Shown here piece after piece: positions 1 to 8,379 of a DNA stretch of 64,000 bases. The DNA lies in contig NZ_UFQB01000013.1 in the NCBI RefSeq assembly GCF_900496965.1, positions 1-64,000 of the forward strand, given 5' to 3'. A program made the translations under genes and the position numbers. The stretch's first letter is position 1, and each line of letters begins with the position of its first letter. Source of the DNA: Achromobacter agilis (GTDB lineage Bacteria > Pseudomonadota > Gammaproteobacteria > Burkholderiales > Burkholderiaceae_B). Below the pieces are notes generated by a model. It saw nothing but the letters and a program-made list of their open reading frames with translations, did not search any database and was not told where the DNA came from.

Positions 1-2187
1 GGCTTCCCCTGCGCCAGGCTCGGTAACGACGTCCAGGTCCGGCGCCGCGGTCCACGCGTCGAGCTGCGCGCGGCGCAGCGCGGCGCGACGGGCGGCGGCC
101 AGGGGCGCGAGCCTGCCATCGGCCAGGGCGAAGAGCTCGGCGGCGGTAAGGTGGAAGACGTCGTCGGCCGCGGGCAAACCGTCGGGGCCGGCATGGCGTT
201 CGCCCACGGCGAGCGCGCTCCGGCGTGCCGCCGCGAGGTACGCGACCAGCACGCTGCGGGCGGCTTCGCGCTGCCTGCCTTCAAGGCGCGAGGCGGTCAG
301 CAGCTTGGCGGCCAGCGGCCGCTGCCAGAACGGCAGGGTGGCGCGCACCCGTTGCCAGGCCGCGCGCGCGGCGCTTTCCTGCCGGGCGCGCAGCGCGCCC
401 GCGTCGGCGCCGATCAGGTTCAGGATGCTGTCCAGCAAATAGGCGGGCGCCTCGCGCCAGCGCGGATTGCGGAGATAGGTTTCATAGACGGCGCGATGGC
501 CATAGCGGGCCAGGAAATCCGCGAACGCCTGTTTGAAGGGGCTGCCCTCGGGCAGCGCGGTCCGCCAGGAGGCGCTGTCGCGTTGCGGGCTGCGCAGCCA
601 CGCTTGCGCCGGAGCGTCGGTTTCGGCGGTTTTGGCCAGGGCCATCAGCGCATAGCTCTGTTGCGCGGTTACGCTGGGTTCGCCGCCCGCCATCAGCGCG
701 GCGGTCAGCGCGTGGCCCTCGCCTGGGCAGGCTTTTTCGATCAGTTCCAGAAGCTTGGACAGCGCGCCGCCGCCCGAGCCTTGCAGGAAGAACAATTCGT
801 CCGCGGCCAGTACGGTCAGGAATTGCTCGCGCAATCGGGCGCCCAGCCCGGCGTCGGAGCCGGGCAGCGGTTCTTCCAGCCAGGCTTGCGCGCGCGCCAG
901 CAGCCGCGGCAGGTCGGCTGCGGCGTGCCGGCGCAATGGCGCGGCGCGGCGCAGGTAGCGCACGAGGCGCACGCCATGCCGCAAGCGCTGCATAAGCGTA
1001 AGCGGCGGCACCGCGATGTCGGGCTGAGGGCCGCCCAGCAGCGCGTTCATGGCATGCGGCGGCACGCCCAGCGCGTCGTAGCCGACCCATTGGATGACGG
1101 AGGCGTCCAGGTAGACGCGGCCATGGATCAGCGCTGCCAGCCGCACGCCGGGCAGCGTGGCGTAGCCGCTGAGTTCGAACCCGCAGGTCAGCATGCGCTG
1201 GGCCATGACGCGCCCGGTGTCCCATTCCAGCGCGGACATGGCTTGCGGCAGGACTTCGCGGGTGTTGCCGCGGGACCAGTAGGAAGGCTGCGGCCGCAAC
1301 GCGGGATAGGTATGGCGCGCCATCGCGGTGATGGGGCGCGCCTGCAAAACCCAGAACCGCGCGCCGTCCCACGCCCATTCGATGTCGTGGCCGCCGCCGG
1401 CGTAGTCCAGCGCCCGGGCCGCGTCGCGGGCGATGTCGCCCAGCGCTTCGGCCTGGCTGTCTGTGAGCACGGCCTGCGCGGCGCGCCCGGAAGGGGTGTC
1501 GGCCAGGCGGGTGCCCTGGCCCATCTGGGCGGGCAGGCTGGCGCGGCGCTTGGCGCCGATGTGCCGCTGGACCAGCGGCCATGCCTGGCGCAGATAGTCT
1601 TCGCGCAGGCGGTATTCGTCCCCGTCCGCCTGTCCGCCGACTAGCGACTCGCCCAGGCCCCAGTTGGCGTGGATGAGCATGTCGTCGTGGCGGCCGGAGA
1701 CGGGGTCGGCCGTGAAGACGATGCCGGACGAAACGGCGGGGATCAGCGGCATCACCACCACGGCCATGCCGGCGCCGGCGTCCAGGCCCAGCCGCTGGCG
1801 GTAGGCCTGGGCCTGCGGCGTCCATTGCGAATCCCAGATCTGCCTGACGGCGTCGACCGCCGCCTGCGCGCCAAGCACGTTCAGGCAGGACAGGTGGATG
1901 CCCGCGAAGGACGCGCCGGCGGAATCCTCTTGCGGCGCGGAGGACCGCAGCGCCAGCGGACGCGCCAGCCAGCCGCGCTCGCGCAACGCCTTCTGCAACG
2001 CATCGGCAACGTCGGCCGGCACGTCCTGGCCTGCCTGCCGGCTAAGGCTGGCGCGGGCTGACAGCACGATGCCGTCCGGCACGGGCACGCCCAGCTGCGC
2101 CATGCGGGCCAACTGCCAGCCCTTGCCGCCCGCGTCCGCGGGGCCGGCCAGGGCGGCCGCGGCCCAGTCCATCACGATGGCCGTCAT
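1..2187 (-). CDS. PEP synthase / rifampicin phosphotransferase-like protein, 3' end cut by window edge
   Basis: The frame is open from an ATG at 2187 to base 1 (729 codons without a stop), so the C-terminus lies outside the window. The first ~310 residues look like a PPDK_N ATP-grasp domain: GGKG near residue 20, LALRSSAPQEDSAGASFAGI near 75-95, and WVLQARPITA closing the domain. A second domain begins YWSRGNTREVLPQAMSALEW, which resembles the rifampicin-binding part of Rph-type enzymes more than the catalytic core of housekeeping PpsA. The phosphohistidine domain that would complete either enzyme should lie just left of the window. The start overlaps the TetR stop by four bases (ATGA), so the two are probably co-translated and the TetR protein likely controls this gene. 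The substrate is unknown; a rifamycin-type or other small-molecule phosphotransferase is the leading guess. Confidence 0.8.
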   Translation of the reverse strand, partial: MTAIVMDWAAAALAGPADAGGKGWQLARMAQLGVPVPDGIVLSARASLSRQAGQDVPADVADALQKALRERGWLARPLALRSSAPQEDSAGASFAGIHLSCLNVLGAQAAVDAVRQIWDSQWTPQAQAYRQRLGLDAGAGMAVVVMPLIPAVSSGIVFTADPVSGRHDDMLIHANWGLGESLVGGQADGDEYRLREDYLRQAWPLVQRHIGAKRRASLPAQMGQGTRLADTPSGRAAQAVLTDSQAEALGDIARDAARALDYAGGGHDIEWAWDGARFWVLQARPITAMARHTYPALRPQPSYWSRGNTREVLPQAMSALEWDTGRVMAQRMLTCGFELSGYATLPGVRLAALIHGRVYLDASVIQWVGYDALGVPPHAMNALLGGPQPDIAVPPLTLMQRLRHGVRLVRYLRRAAPLRRHAAADLPRLLARAQAWLEEPLPGSDAGLGARLREQFLTVLAADELFFLQGSGGGALSKLLELIEKACPGEGHALTAALMAGGEPSVTAQQSYALMALAKTAETDAPAQAWLRSPQRDSASWRTALPEGSPFKQAFADFLARYGHRAVYETYLRNPRWREAPAYLLDSILNLIGADAGALRARQESAARAAWQRVRATLPFWQRPLAAKLLTASRLEGRQREAARSVLVAYLAAARRSALAVGERHAGPDGLPAADDVFHLTAAELFALADGRLAPLAAARRAALRRAQLDAWTAAPDLDVVTEPGAGEA

Positions 2188-2834
2188 GCCGCGTCTCCGG
2201 AAGCGGCGCCGTGCAGGAAAAGGCTGATCGCCGCGTCGAATTCCGCCCGGAGGGCGGCGCCGGGCCGGTCCAGCCAGCGCAGCATCGCGCCCAGGTAGAG
2301 GAATTGCAATTGGTGGGCCAGCAGTTCCGCGGGCAGGTCCGCGCGCAACTGGCTGGCGGACTGGGCGTCGGCGATCAGCGACGTGAACAGCTCCTGCATG
2401 CCGCTGCGCGGGTTGCGGCCGCCGTCCTGCCCGTCGGGCTGCAGGGTGGCCAGGCGGTAGCGCAGGTAGGGACCCAGATAGGCCCGGTGGGATTCGGACC
2501 AGTGCGCCGACGCATGCAGGATCCGCGTCAGCCGCTGCGCGAAGGAGGGGAGTTTCCGCAGCGCGGGTCCGAGTTCCGCAAGAGATGCGGCGAGCTCGCC
2601 GTGGAAACGGTGCGCGAGCAGGGCTTCCTTGACCGGAAAGTGGTTGTACAGCGTGCCCTTGGCGACGTCCGCCTGGGCGGCGATCTGTTCCATGGTGACG
2701 GCGTCGTACCCGAGCGTCTCGAACAGGCGGTAGGCGGTCTGCGCCAGGTGGTCCAGCGTCTGCTGGCGCTTGCGCTCGCGGCGTCCGGCGTCTGGCGCGG
2801 GAGCCGCGGGCAAGGAGGGATCGGGACGGAGCAT
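2184..2834 (-). CDS. TetR/AcrR family transcriptional regulator
   Basis: A 216-residue protein with an N-terminal TetR helix-turn-helix (about residues 25-70; TMEQIAAQADVAKGTLYNHF is the recognition region) and a variable all-helical ligand domain. The first ~18 residues are proline/alanine rich and probably disordered. It is the first gene of a two-gene unit with the phosphotransferase-like gene, overlapping it by ATGA at 2184-2187. A 42-bp inverted repeat lies just upstream of the start codon, so autoregulation is likely. The ligand cannot be read from sequence. Confidence 0.88.
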   Translation of the reverse strand: MLRPDPSLPAAPAPDAGRRERKRQQTLDHLAQTAYRLFETLGYDAVTMEQIAAQADVAKGTLYNHFPVKEALLAHRFHGELAASLAELGPALRKLPSFAQRLTRILHASAHWSESHRAYLGPYLRYRLATLQPDGQDGGRNPRSGMQELFTSLIADAQSASQLRADLPAELLAHQLQFLYLGAMLRWLDRPGAALRAEFDAAISLFLHGAASGDAA

Positions 2835-2842
2835 GGCGGTCC

Positions 2843-2884
2843 AATAATTAGACGACGAATAATATTGTACGACGTCTAATTATT
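2843..2884. promoter_or_regulatory. Long inverted repeat, probable TetR operator
   Basis: Arms AATAATTAGACGACG (2843-2857) and CGACGTCTAATTATT (2870-2884) are inverted repeats matching at 14 of 15 positions around a 12-base AT-rich spacer. The element ends 9 bases upstream of the TetR start codon, where an autorepressor operator would sit. AT content is far above the flanking genes. A TACAAT hexamer inside the spacer on the minus strand may be the -10 element. Binding by this TetR protein is inferred from position. Confidence 0.7.
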
Positions 2885-2919
2885 TTCGGAAGCCACGGGC
2901 CCCGAAACAGCTTGCGGGA

Positions 2920-4077
2920 TCAGGCGGTAGCGGGCATTTCTCCGTGCAGCAGGTAATCCAGCAGCTCGCGCACCGAGCGCATGGCGTTGCCGAACGGCAG
3001 CTTGGACGCGCCGCGGAAGAACAGGCCGCGGCTGACTTCGCCGCGCATGGCCGCAGCCAGCTTCAGGTCGATGCAGAATTGCCCGAAGCGCGAGATGCCG
3101 TCGCGCAGCCCGCATTGCGTCAGGCAGTCCATGCGCTGGCTGCAGCGCCGCGCGTCGCAGCGCGTATTGGCCTGCAGCGTCTTTTCCTGGCGCAGGTAAC
3201 GCGTCAGCCAGGGCGTCGGCACGGCACGGGCGGGCAGGCCGGCCACGCTGGTGAATTCCGTGAGATGGTCGGGATCGGCATCGATCAGCACACGCTTGAA
3301 GTTCTCGTGCGCGTCGCCTTCCTGGGTGACGGCGAAGGCGGTTCCTACCTGCACGCCGTCGGCGCCGTGGCCCAGCCAGTGGCGCACCTGTTCGTGGCTG
3401 CCCACGCCGCCGGCCACGATGAGCCGCGGCGTGTCTTTGCCCAGCTGCAATTCTTCGAACAGCTTGTGGCAGTCGGCCAGCACGCGCTTGAAGTCGAAGC
3501 GCTCATTGTGGATGTCATCCAGGCGCGCGGCGCCCAGGTGGCCGCCGGCGTGGCCGGGATGTTCGATCACGACGGCGTCGGCCAGCCGGCCTTTCTTCAT
3601 CCATTTCTTCAGCACCGCGGCCACGCCGCGCGCCTCCGACAGGATGGGCACGAGCGCGACCTTGGGGAAGTCGGCGGTCATCTCGGGCAAGTCCAGCGGC
3701 AGGCCGGCGCCCATCACGATGGCCTGGGCGCCGCTTTCGCACGCCTGGCGCACCAGGGCGGGGTGGTCGCGCACGGCTTTCATGACGTTCACGGCGATCA
3801 GACCGCGGCCCTGGGCCGTGTCGAGGGCCGCGCGCACTTCGCGGTGCAGCGCTTCCAGGTTGGCGCTGTCTATCAGTTCGCGGTCATGGCACCGTTCGGT
3901 CTTTTCGAGCAAATCGGGGTGGTGATGGCGCAAATCGACGCTGGCAATGGTGCCCACGGCGTTCTGGCTGGCAACCGCGCCGGCCAGGCGGTGGGCGGAT
4001 ACGCCGACGCCCATGCCGCCCTGGACGATGGGCAGCAATTCGCGTCCGGCGAGGGTGAGTGATTTGAACCACGTCAT
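2920..4077 (-). CDS. Nitronate monooxygenase family flavoprotein (NMO/FabK-like)
   Basis: A 385-residue TIM-barrel FMN oxidoreductase of the nitronate monooxygenase / 2-nitropropane dioxygenase family. The N-terminal PIVQGGMGVGVSAHRLAGAV and the central EHPGHAGGHLG and IVAGGVG...GADGVQVGTAF segments are the flavin and phosphate binding parts of the family. Such enzymes oxidise alkyl nitronates (for example propionate 3-nitronate), while relatives act as enoyl-ACP reductases or quinone reductases, so the substrate is uncertain. The C-terminal third carries a cysteine cluster, CDARRCSQRMDCLTQC, not needed for the barrel. It lies on the same strand as the IclR gene upstream and the TetR gene downstream, but gaps on both sides suggest its own transcript. 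Confidence 0.85.
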   Translation of the reverse strand: MTWFKSLTLAGRELLPIVQGGMGVGVSAHRLAGAVASQNAVGTIASVDLRHHHPDLLEKTERCHDRELIDSANLEALHREVRAALDTAQGRGLIAVNVMKAVRDHPALVRQACESGAQAIVMGAGLPLDLPEMTADFPKVALVPILSEARGVAAVLKKWMKKGRLADAVVIEHPGHAGGHLGAARLDDIHNERFDFKRVLADCHKLFEELQLGKDTPRLIVAGGVGSHEQVRHWLGHGADGVQVGTAFAVTQEGDAHENFKRVLIDADPDHLTEFTSVAGLPARAVPTPWLTRYLRQEKTLQANTRCDARRCSQRMDCLTQCGLRDGISRFGQFCIDLKLAAAMRGEVSRGLFFRGASKLPFGNAMRSVRELLDYLLHGEMPATA

Positions 4078-4120
4078 ATCGAGTCTTTCCTCAGGTCAAG
4101 TGGACAGAGGCTAGAGCAAG

Positions 4121-4147
4121 GACCCGCGCATCGCTTTGCGCGGGATC
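4121..4147. terminator. GC-rich hairpin between IclR and nitronate monooxygenase genes
   Basis: CCCGCGC (4123-4129) and GCGCGGG (4138-4144) form a 7-bp GC stem with an 8-base loop downstream of the IclR stop. No T-tract follows on the minus strand, so intrinsic termination is only possible, not clear. Confidence 0.35.
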
Positions 4148-4174
4148 AAGCGGCGTGGCAATGGCGGGGGCCGG

Positions 4175-4903
4175 TCAGCCGACGTGGCCCGTAAGCCGGC
4201 GCGCGGCCTGCAGCACGGGCGCCAGGTGGTCGGCGTTGTAGCGATGCGCGGGAGCGGTCAGTGTCACCGCGGCCGCAATGTCGCCGGACAGGAGGAAAAC
4301 GGGGGCGGAGATGCCCGCCACTTCGCTCAGCCGGTCGCCCGTCGCGGCGAAATAGCCGTCTTTGCGTATCCGCGCGTACAGCGCCTGATCGGGGCCGGGC
4401 GCGTGGCCCAGGATGGCGTCGAACGCCGTCAGGATGCGCCCTCCGCTGCCGCGTTCCAGCGGCAGCAGATCCCCGGCGCGGATATGGTCGCGCACCGGAT
4501 GCGGGGAATCGACGCGGTACAGGCACAGGCGGGCGTCGCCCTGGCGCACGTGGTAGGCCGCGCTTTCGCCAGTGGCCGCCACCAGGTCGCGCAGCACGGG
4601 CATGACCACCTGTTCCAGCGAAAACGATGCCGAATAGATGCTGTGCAGGCGGGCCACTTCGGCGCCCAGCGCGTAGCGTCCGTCGTCCAGGCGGCGGATC
4701 CATTGCGCATGCTCCAGTGAGGCCAGCAGGCGCAGCACGGTGCTCTTGTACAGCCGCGTGCGTTCGGCCAGTTCGCCCAGGGAGAGGGTCCCGTCGGCGG
4801 GGGTGAACACCGCCATCAGGCTCATCGCCCGGTCGACCGCGGCGACGCCGCCTTCGGCGGCATCGCCATCCGCGACGGATTGGGTGGCGGCTTTACGGGG
4901 CAT
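4175..4903 (-). CDS. IclR family transcriptional regulator
   Basis: A 242-residue protein with an N-terminal winged helix (about residues 22-80, containing LSLGELAERTRLYKSTVLRL) and a C-terminal IclR effector-binding domain. It is divergent from the HMG-CoA lyase operon across a 217-bp intergenic region. That region has a good promoter and two near-identical 17-bp boxes, so it most likely represses the operon at 5121-10287. The effector is probably a pathway acid or CoA ester (inference). Confidence 0.88.
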   Translation of the reverse strand: MPRKAATQSVADGDAAEGGVAAVDRAMSLMAVFTPADGTLSLGELAERTRLYKSTVLRLLASLEHAQWIRRLDDGRYALGAEVARLHSIYSASFSLEQVVMPVLRDLVAATGESAAYHVRQGDARLCLYRVDSPHPVRDHIRAGDLLPLERGSGGRILTAFDAILGHAPGPDQALYARIRKDGYFAATGDRLSEVAGISAPVFLLSGDIAAAVTLTAPAHRYNADHLAPVLQAARRLTGHVG

Positions 4904-5030
4904 GGGCAGCCTCGGCGGCGCGGCGGAGATCGGTCGGCATATTCCATCCTTTAGAACGACTGGAGGCCATTGTAGGCACAGGCCCGCCCCTGTTCGGCGC
5001 CACAGGCGCGGCGCGCGCCCGAAAACCTGC

Positions 5031-5059
5031 TTGACAGCCCAATCGCGTTCGCTTTTAAT
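5031..5059 (+). promoter_or_regulatory. Sigma70-type promoter of the HMG-CoA lyase operon
   Basis: TTGACA (5031-5036), a 17-base spacer and TTTAAT (5054-5059) match sigma70 at 11 of 12 positions. The expected transcription start is near 5066, inside the first IclR box, which suits repression by blocking initiation. Confidence 0.7.
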
Positions 5060-5094
5060 TCTATTAGAAAGAATATCATTCTATTAGATAGAAT
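5058..5094. promoter_or_regulatory. Tandem 17-bp boxes, probable IclR operators
   Basis: ATTCTATTAGAAAGAAT (5058-5074) and ATTCTATTAGATAGAAT (5078-5094) are direct repeats differing at one base and offset by exactly 20 bp, about two helical turns. Each is itself an imperfect palindrome (ATTCT...AGAAT). They cover the -10 end and transcription start of the promoter at 5031-5059. A weaker related sequence (TTCCATCCTTTAGAA, 4942-4956) lies nearer the IclR gene. Confidence 0.75.
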
Positions 5095-5120
5095 TTTCAA
5101 ATCAGGCAGGAGACAGAACC

Positions 5121-6059
5121 GTGGCGCATGACGACTCAGTACAGGCCGACGTCCTGATCAGCGAAGTCGGGCCCCGCGACGGGCTGCAATCGGTGCAGGC
5201 CACCATGCCGACCGAGGCCAAGTTCCGCTGGATCGACGCGCTGGTCGCCGCGGGCGTGAGGGAAATCGAAGTGGCTTCGTTCGTGCCGGCGCGGCTGCTG
5301 CCGCAAATGGCGGATGCCGCGGAGGTGGTCGCCTATGCCGTGCGCCAGCCCGGCGTGACCGTGATGGCGCTGGTGCCCAATCTGCGGGGCGCCGAGGCGG
5401 CGCTGCGCGCCGGGGCCCACAAGCTGACCATGCCGGTTTCCGCCAGCCGCGCCCATTCGCTGGCCAATGTCCGCAAAACACCCGAGGACATGGTGGAGGA
5501 AGTCCGCGCCATCGCCCGCCTGCGCGACGAGCTGGCGCCGGCGGTCAAGCTCGAGGCCGGCATCTCGACGGCTTTCGGTTGCACCTTGCAGGGCCTGGTG
5601 CCGGAGGACGAGGTCATCCGCCTGGCCGCGATGTGCGTGGCGGCGGGCGCGGACGAGTCAGGCCTGTCCGACACTGTGGGCTACGCCAACCCCTCGCAGG
5701 TGCGCCGGCTGTTCCGGCGCCTGCGCAGCGAACTCGGGTCCAGGGCCGGCGCGGCCCACATGCACAACACGCGGGGGCTGGGCCTGGCCAATTGCCTAGC
5801 GGCCTGGGACGAGGGGGTGCGCACCTTCGATAGCTCGCTGGGCGGCTTGGGCGGCTGCCCCTATGCGCCGGGCGCCTCGGGCAATGTCGTCACCGAGGAC
5901 CTGGTGTTCATGTTCGAGGCGATGGGCGTGCGGACCGGGATATCGATGCAAAAAATCATTGCGGCGCGCGCGCCGCTGGCCGCTGGCCTGCCGGGCGAGC
6001 CGCTGTACGGCATGACGCCGGATGCGGGCCTGCCCAAGGGCTTTGGGCCGTTCCACTAG
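5121..6059 (+). CDS. mvaB: Hydroxymethylglutaryl-CoA lyase
   Basis: A 312-residue HMGL-like TIM barrel that should cleave 3-hydroxy-3-methylglutaryl-CoA to acetoacetate and acetyl-CoA. Family marks are GPRDGLQ near the N-terminus, the metal-binding HMHNTRGLG segment, and the HMG-CoA lyase signature GGLGGCPYAPGASGN with its active-site cysteine. The start is GTG, preceded by an AGGAG sequence at 5108-5112. It is the first gene of the IclR-controlled operon; an HMG-CoA reductase at 12245-13531 supplies the preceding step of mevalonate breakdown. Paralogues acting on other 3-hydroxyacyl-CoAs exist, so substrate is slightly uncertain. Confidence 0.87.
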   Translation: MAHDDSVQADVLISEVGPRDGLQSVQATMPTEAKFRWIDALVAAGVREIEVASFVPARLLPQMADAAEVVAYAVRQPGVTVMALVPNLRGAEAALRAGAHKLTMPVSASRAHSLANVRKTPEDMVEEVRAIARLRDELAPAVKLEAGISTAFGCTLQGLVPEDEVIRLAAMCVAAGADESGLSDTVGYANPSQVRRLFRRLRSELGSRAGAAHMHNTRGLGLANCLAAWDEGVRTFDSSLGGLGGCPYAPGASGNVVTEDLVFMFEAMGVRTGISMQKIIAARAPLAAGLPGEPLYGMTPDAGLPKGFGPFH

Positions 6060-6157
6060 CCAAGCCCCTTGCCATTCGCGTTGCCGGCGCGGCCGGGCGG
6101 CGTTCCGCCTGCGCCCATGCCGTGGCGTCTCTCCATTTGCCCTTGAAGGTGTCTTGC

Positions 6158-7363
6158 ATGTCCAGCCGTTTCCCGTCCCGCCTTCCGTACGAAGGCATCC
6201 GTGTCGTCGAATTCACCCACATGGTGATGGGGCCCACCTGCGGCATGCTGCTGGCGGACCTGGGCGCCGAAGTCATCAAGGTCGAGCCGATAGGGGGCGA
6301 TTCCACGCGCAGGCTGCTGGGTTCCGGCGCGGGCTTCTTTCCGATGTTCAACCGCAACAAGAAAAGCATCGCGCTGGACCTGAAGCAAGCCGAGGGTATC
6401 GAGGCCGCGCGGCGGCTGATCGATTCGGCGGACGTGGTCAGCGAAAACTTCAAGGCTGGCGTGATGGAAAAGCTGGGCCTGGGGTACGCCGCGCTGAAGG
6501 CGCGCAATCCCCGCCTGATCTACGTCAGCCACAAGGGCTTCCTGCCCGGGCCTTACGACAACCGGACCGCCCTGGACGAAGTGGTGCAGATGATGGGCGG
6601 GCTGGCCTACATGACGGGCCGTCCTGGCGATCCGCTGCGCGCCGGCGCCAGCGTCAACGACATCATGGGCGGGATGTTCGGCGCGCTGGGCGCGATGGCG
6701 GCCTTGGCCCAGCGCGAACGGACGGGCGAGGGCATGGAGGTACAGGCTTCGCTGTTCGAGAACAACGTCTTCCTGGTGGGCCAGCACATGATGCAGCACG
6801 CCGTGACGGGAAACGCGCCGGCGCCGATGCCCAGCCGCATTTCCGCCTGGGCGGTCTATGACGTCTTCACCGTGAAGGACGGAGAGCAGGTGTTCCTGGC
6901 TGTCGTGAGCGACAAGCAATGGGACATCTTCTGCCGCGCGTTCGGGCTGACGGAATGGCTGTCGGACCCGCGCCTGAAGACGAACAACGACCGCGTGCTG
7001 GCCCGCGATTGGCTGATGCCGCTGTTGCGGTCGCATCTGGCCGATTACCCGGCGTCCGAACTCGCGGCGCGGTTCGAACGGGAGGGCCTGCCGTTTGCGC
7101 CCATCACCCGCCCAGAACAACTTTTCGACGACCCGCACCTGAAGGCCACGGGCGGGCTCGCGCCGGTCACGCTGCCGGACGGCCGGGAAACGCGGGTGCC
7201 ATTGGCCCCGCTGACCCTGGACGGCGCCCAGCCGCCCATCCGCCTGCAGCCGCCCGCGGTGGGCGAGCACACCGACGAGCTTTTGCGCGCCGCCGGTTAT
7301 CGCGACGACGAAATCGCGGCCTTGAAGGCAAGGCACATCACACAAGGAGACAAAACCTCATGA
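6158..7363 (+). CDS. CaiB/BaiF family CoA-transferase (class III)
   Basis: About 401 residues from the ATG at 6158, chosen over a GTG at 6122 because an AAGGTG sequence precedes it and the conserved family start (GIRVVEFTHMVMGPTCGMLLA) follows. The class III fold is indicated by DLGAEVIKVEP and by the catalytic aspartate in SVNDIMGGM. Such enzymes move CoA from a donor such as succinyl-CoA to an organic acid. Placed between an HMG-CoA lyase and solute receptors, it could activate free 3-hydroxy-3-methylglutarate or a related dicarboxylate (inference). The stop overlaps the next start (ATGA). Confidence 0.85.
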   Translation: MSSRFPSRLPYEGIRVVEFTHMVMGPTCGMLLADLGAEVIKVEPIGGDSTRRLLGSGAGFFPMFNRNKKSIALDLKQAEGIEAARRLIDSADVVSENFKAGVMEKLGLGYAALKARNPRLIYVSHKGFLPGPYDNRTALDEVVQMMGGLAYMTGRPGDPLRAGASVNDIMGGMFGALGAMAALAQRERTGEGMEVQASLFENNVFLVGQHMMQHAVTGNAPAPMPSRISAWAVYDVFTVKDGEQVFLAVVSDKQWDIFCRAFGLTEWLSDPRLKTNNDRVLARDWLMPLLRSHLADYPASELAARFEREGLPFAPITRPEQLFDDPHLKATGGLAPVTLPDGRETRVPLAPLTLDGAQPPIRLQPPAVGEHTDELLRAAGYRDDEIAALKARHITQGDKTS

Positions 7364-8346
7364 TTGCTCTATCCCGACGCACCTTCCTGGGCGCGGCCCT
7401 TTGCGCGGCCGCGCTGCCGCTGCGGGCGCAGACGGCCGGAAACTATCCCGACGGCCGTCCCATCCGCCTGATCGTTCCCTATACGCCGGGCGGCGGCACG
7501 GACTCCGTGGCCCGCGCCATCGCGGCCAAGATCACCAGCGGCGCCGGCTGGTCCGTCGTGGTCGAGAACCGCCCGGGCGCGGGCGGCAATATCGGCCTGG
7601 ACTACGTCGCGAAGGCCAAGCCCGATGGCCTCATGCTGGGTATGGGGCAGACCTCCAATCTGGCCATCAATCCTGCCTTGATGCCGAAGATGCCTTTCGA
7701 CGCCAGCACGGATTTTTCCGCCGTGGCCTTGATCGCGTCGCTGCCCGTGGTGCTGGTCGTGAAGGCCAACGCCCGCTGGAACACCTTGGCGGACCTGATC
7801 CGCGACGCGCGCGCGGCGCCGGGCTCCATCAAGCAGGCCCTGGCGGGATCGGGCACGGTGGGCCATCTGGCCGGAGAACTGCTGGCGTACCAGGCGAAGT
7901 TCCAGGTGCTGAACGTGCCATACCGCGGCGCCGCGCCGGCCTTGAACGACCTGCTGGGTGAAAATACGGACTACATGTTCGCCACGCCCCAGGCCGCGCA
8001 GGAAATGCTGAAGGGCAAGGTGCTGCGCCCGCTGGCCGTCACGTCGCGCGCGCGGCTGCCGATCCTGCCCGACGTTCCTACCGTGGCCGAGTCCGGCTTC
8101 GACGGCTTCGAGGCGTTGGACTGGAAGGCGCTGGTGGCGCCCGCGGGAACGCCCGGGGAGGTGATCAAGGCGGTCAACGGCGTCGTCGAAAAAGTGCTGG
8201 CAGACCCCGCCACGGTGGCCATGTTCACCGCCGAGGGCAGCACGGCGATGGGCGGCACGCCCGAGGCGGCGCAGCAATACATCCTGCACGAACAGAAGAA
8301 ATGGGCCCGCCTGATCAGCGAGGCCAACATCCAGACCGCCTCTTGA
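7360..8346 (+). CDS. Bug family (TctC-type) periplasmic solute receptor
   Basis: A 328-residue tripartite tricarboxylate transporter receptor. The export signal (SRRTFLGAALCAAALPLRAQ) has a twin arginine followed by a hydrophobic stretch, so Tat export is possible. The mature protein shows the Bug pattern: RLIVPYTPGGGTD, then ENRPGAGGNIG, then NVPYRG and LPDVPTVAESG. The start overlaps the CoA-transferase stop by four bases. Its ligand is presumably the carboxylate consumed by the operon. A TctA-like permease is encoded convergently at 10293. Confidence 0.9.
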   Translation: MIALSRRTFLGAALCAAALPLRAQTAGNYPDGRPIRLIVPYTPGGGTDSVARAIAAKITSGAGWSVVVENRPGAGGNIGLDYVAKAKPDGLMLGMGQTSNLAINPALMPKMPFDASTDFSAVALIASLPVVLVVKANARWNTLADLIRDARAAPGSIKQALAGSGTVGHLAGELLAYQAKFQVLNVPYRGAAPALNDLLGENTDYMFATPQAAQEMLKGKVLRPLAVTSRARLPILPDVPTVAESGFDGFEALDWKALVAPAGTPGEVIKAVNGVVEKVLADPATVAMFTAEGSTAMGGTPEAAQQYILHEQKKWARLISEANIQTAS

Positions 8347-8379
8347 GGCGAAGCGCTGGCACCCCAGAGGAGACAGACC

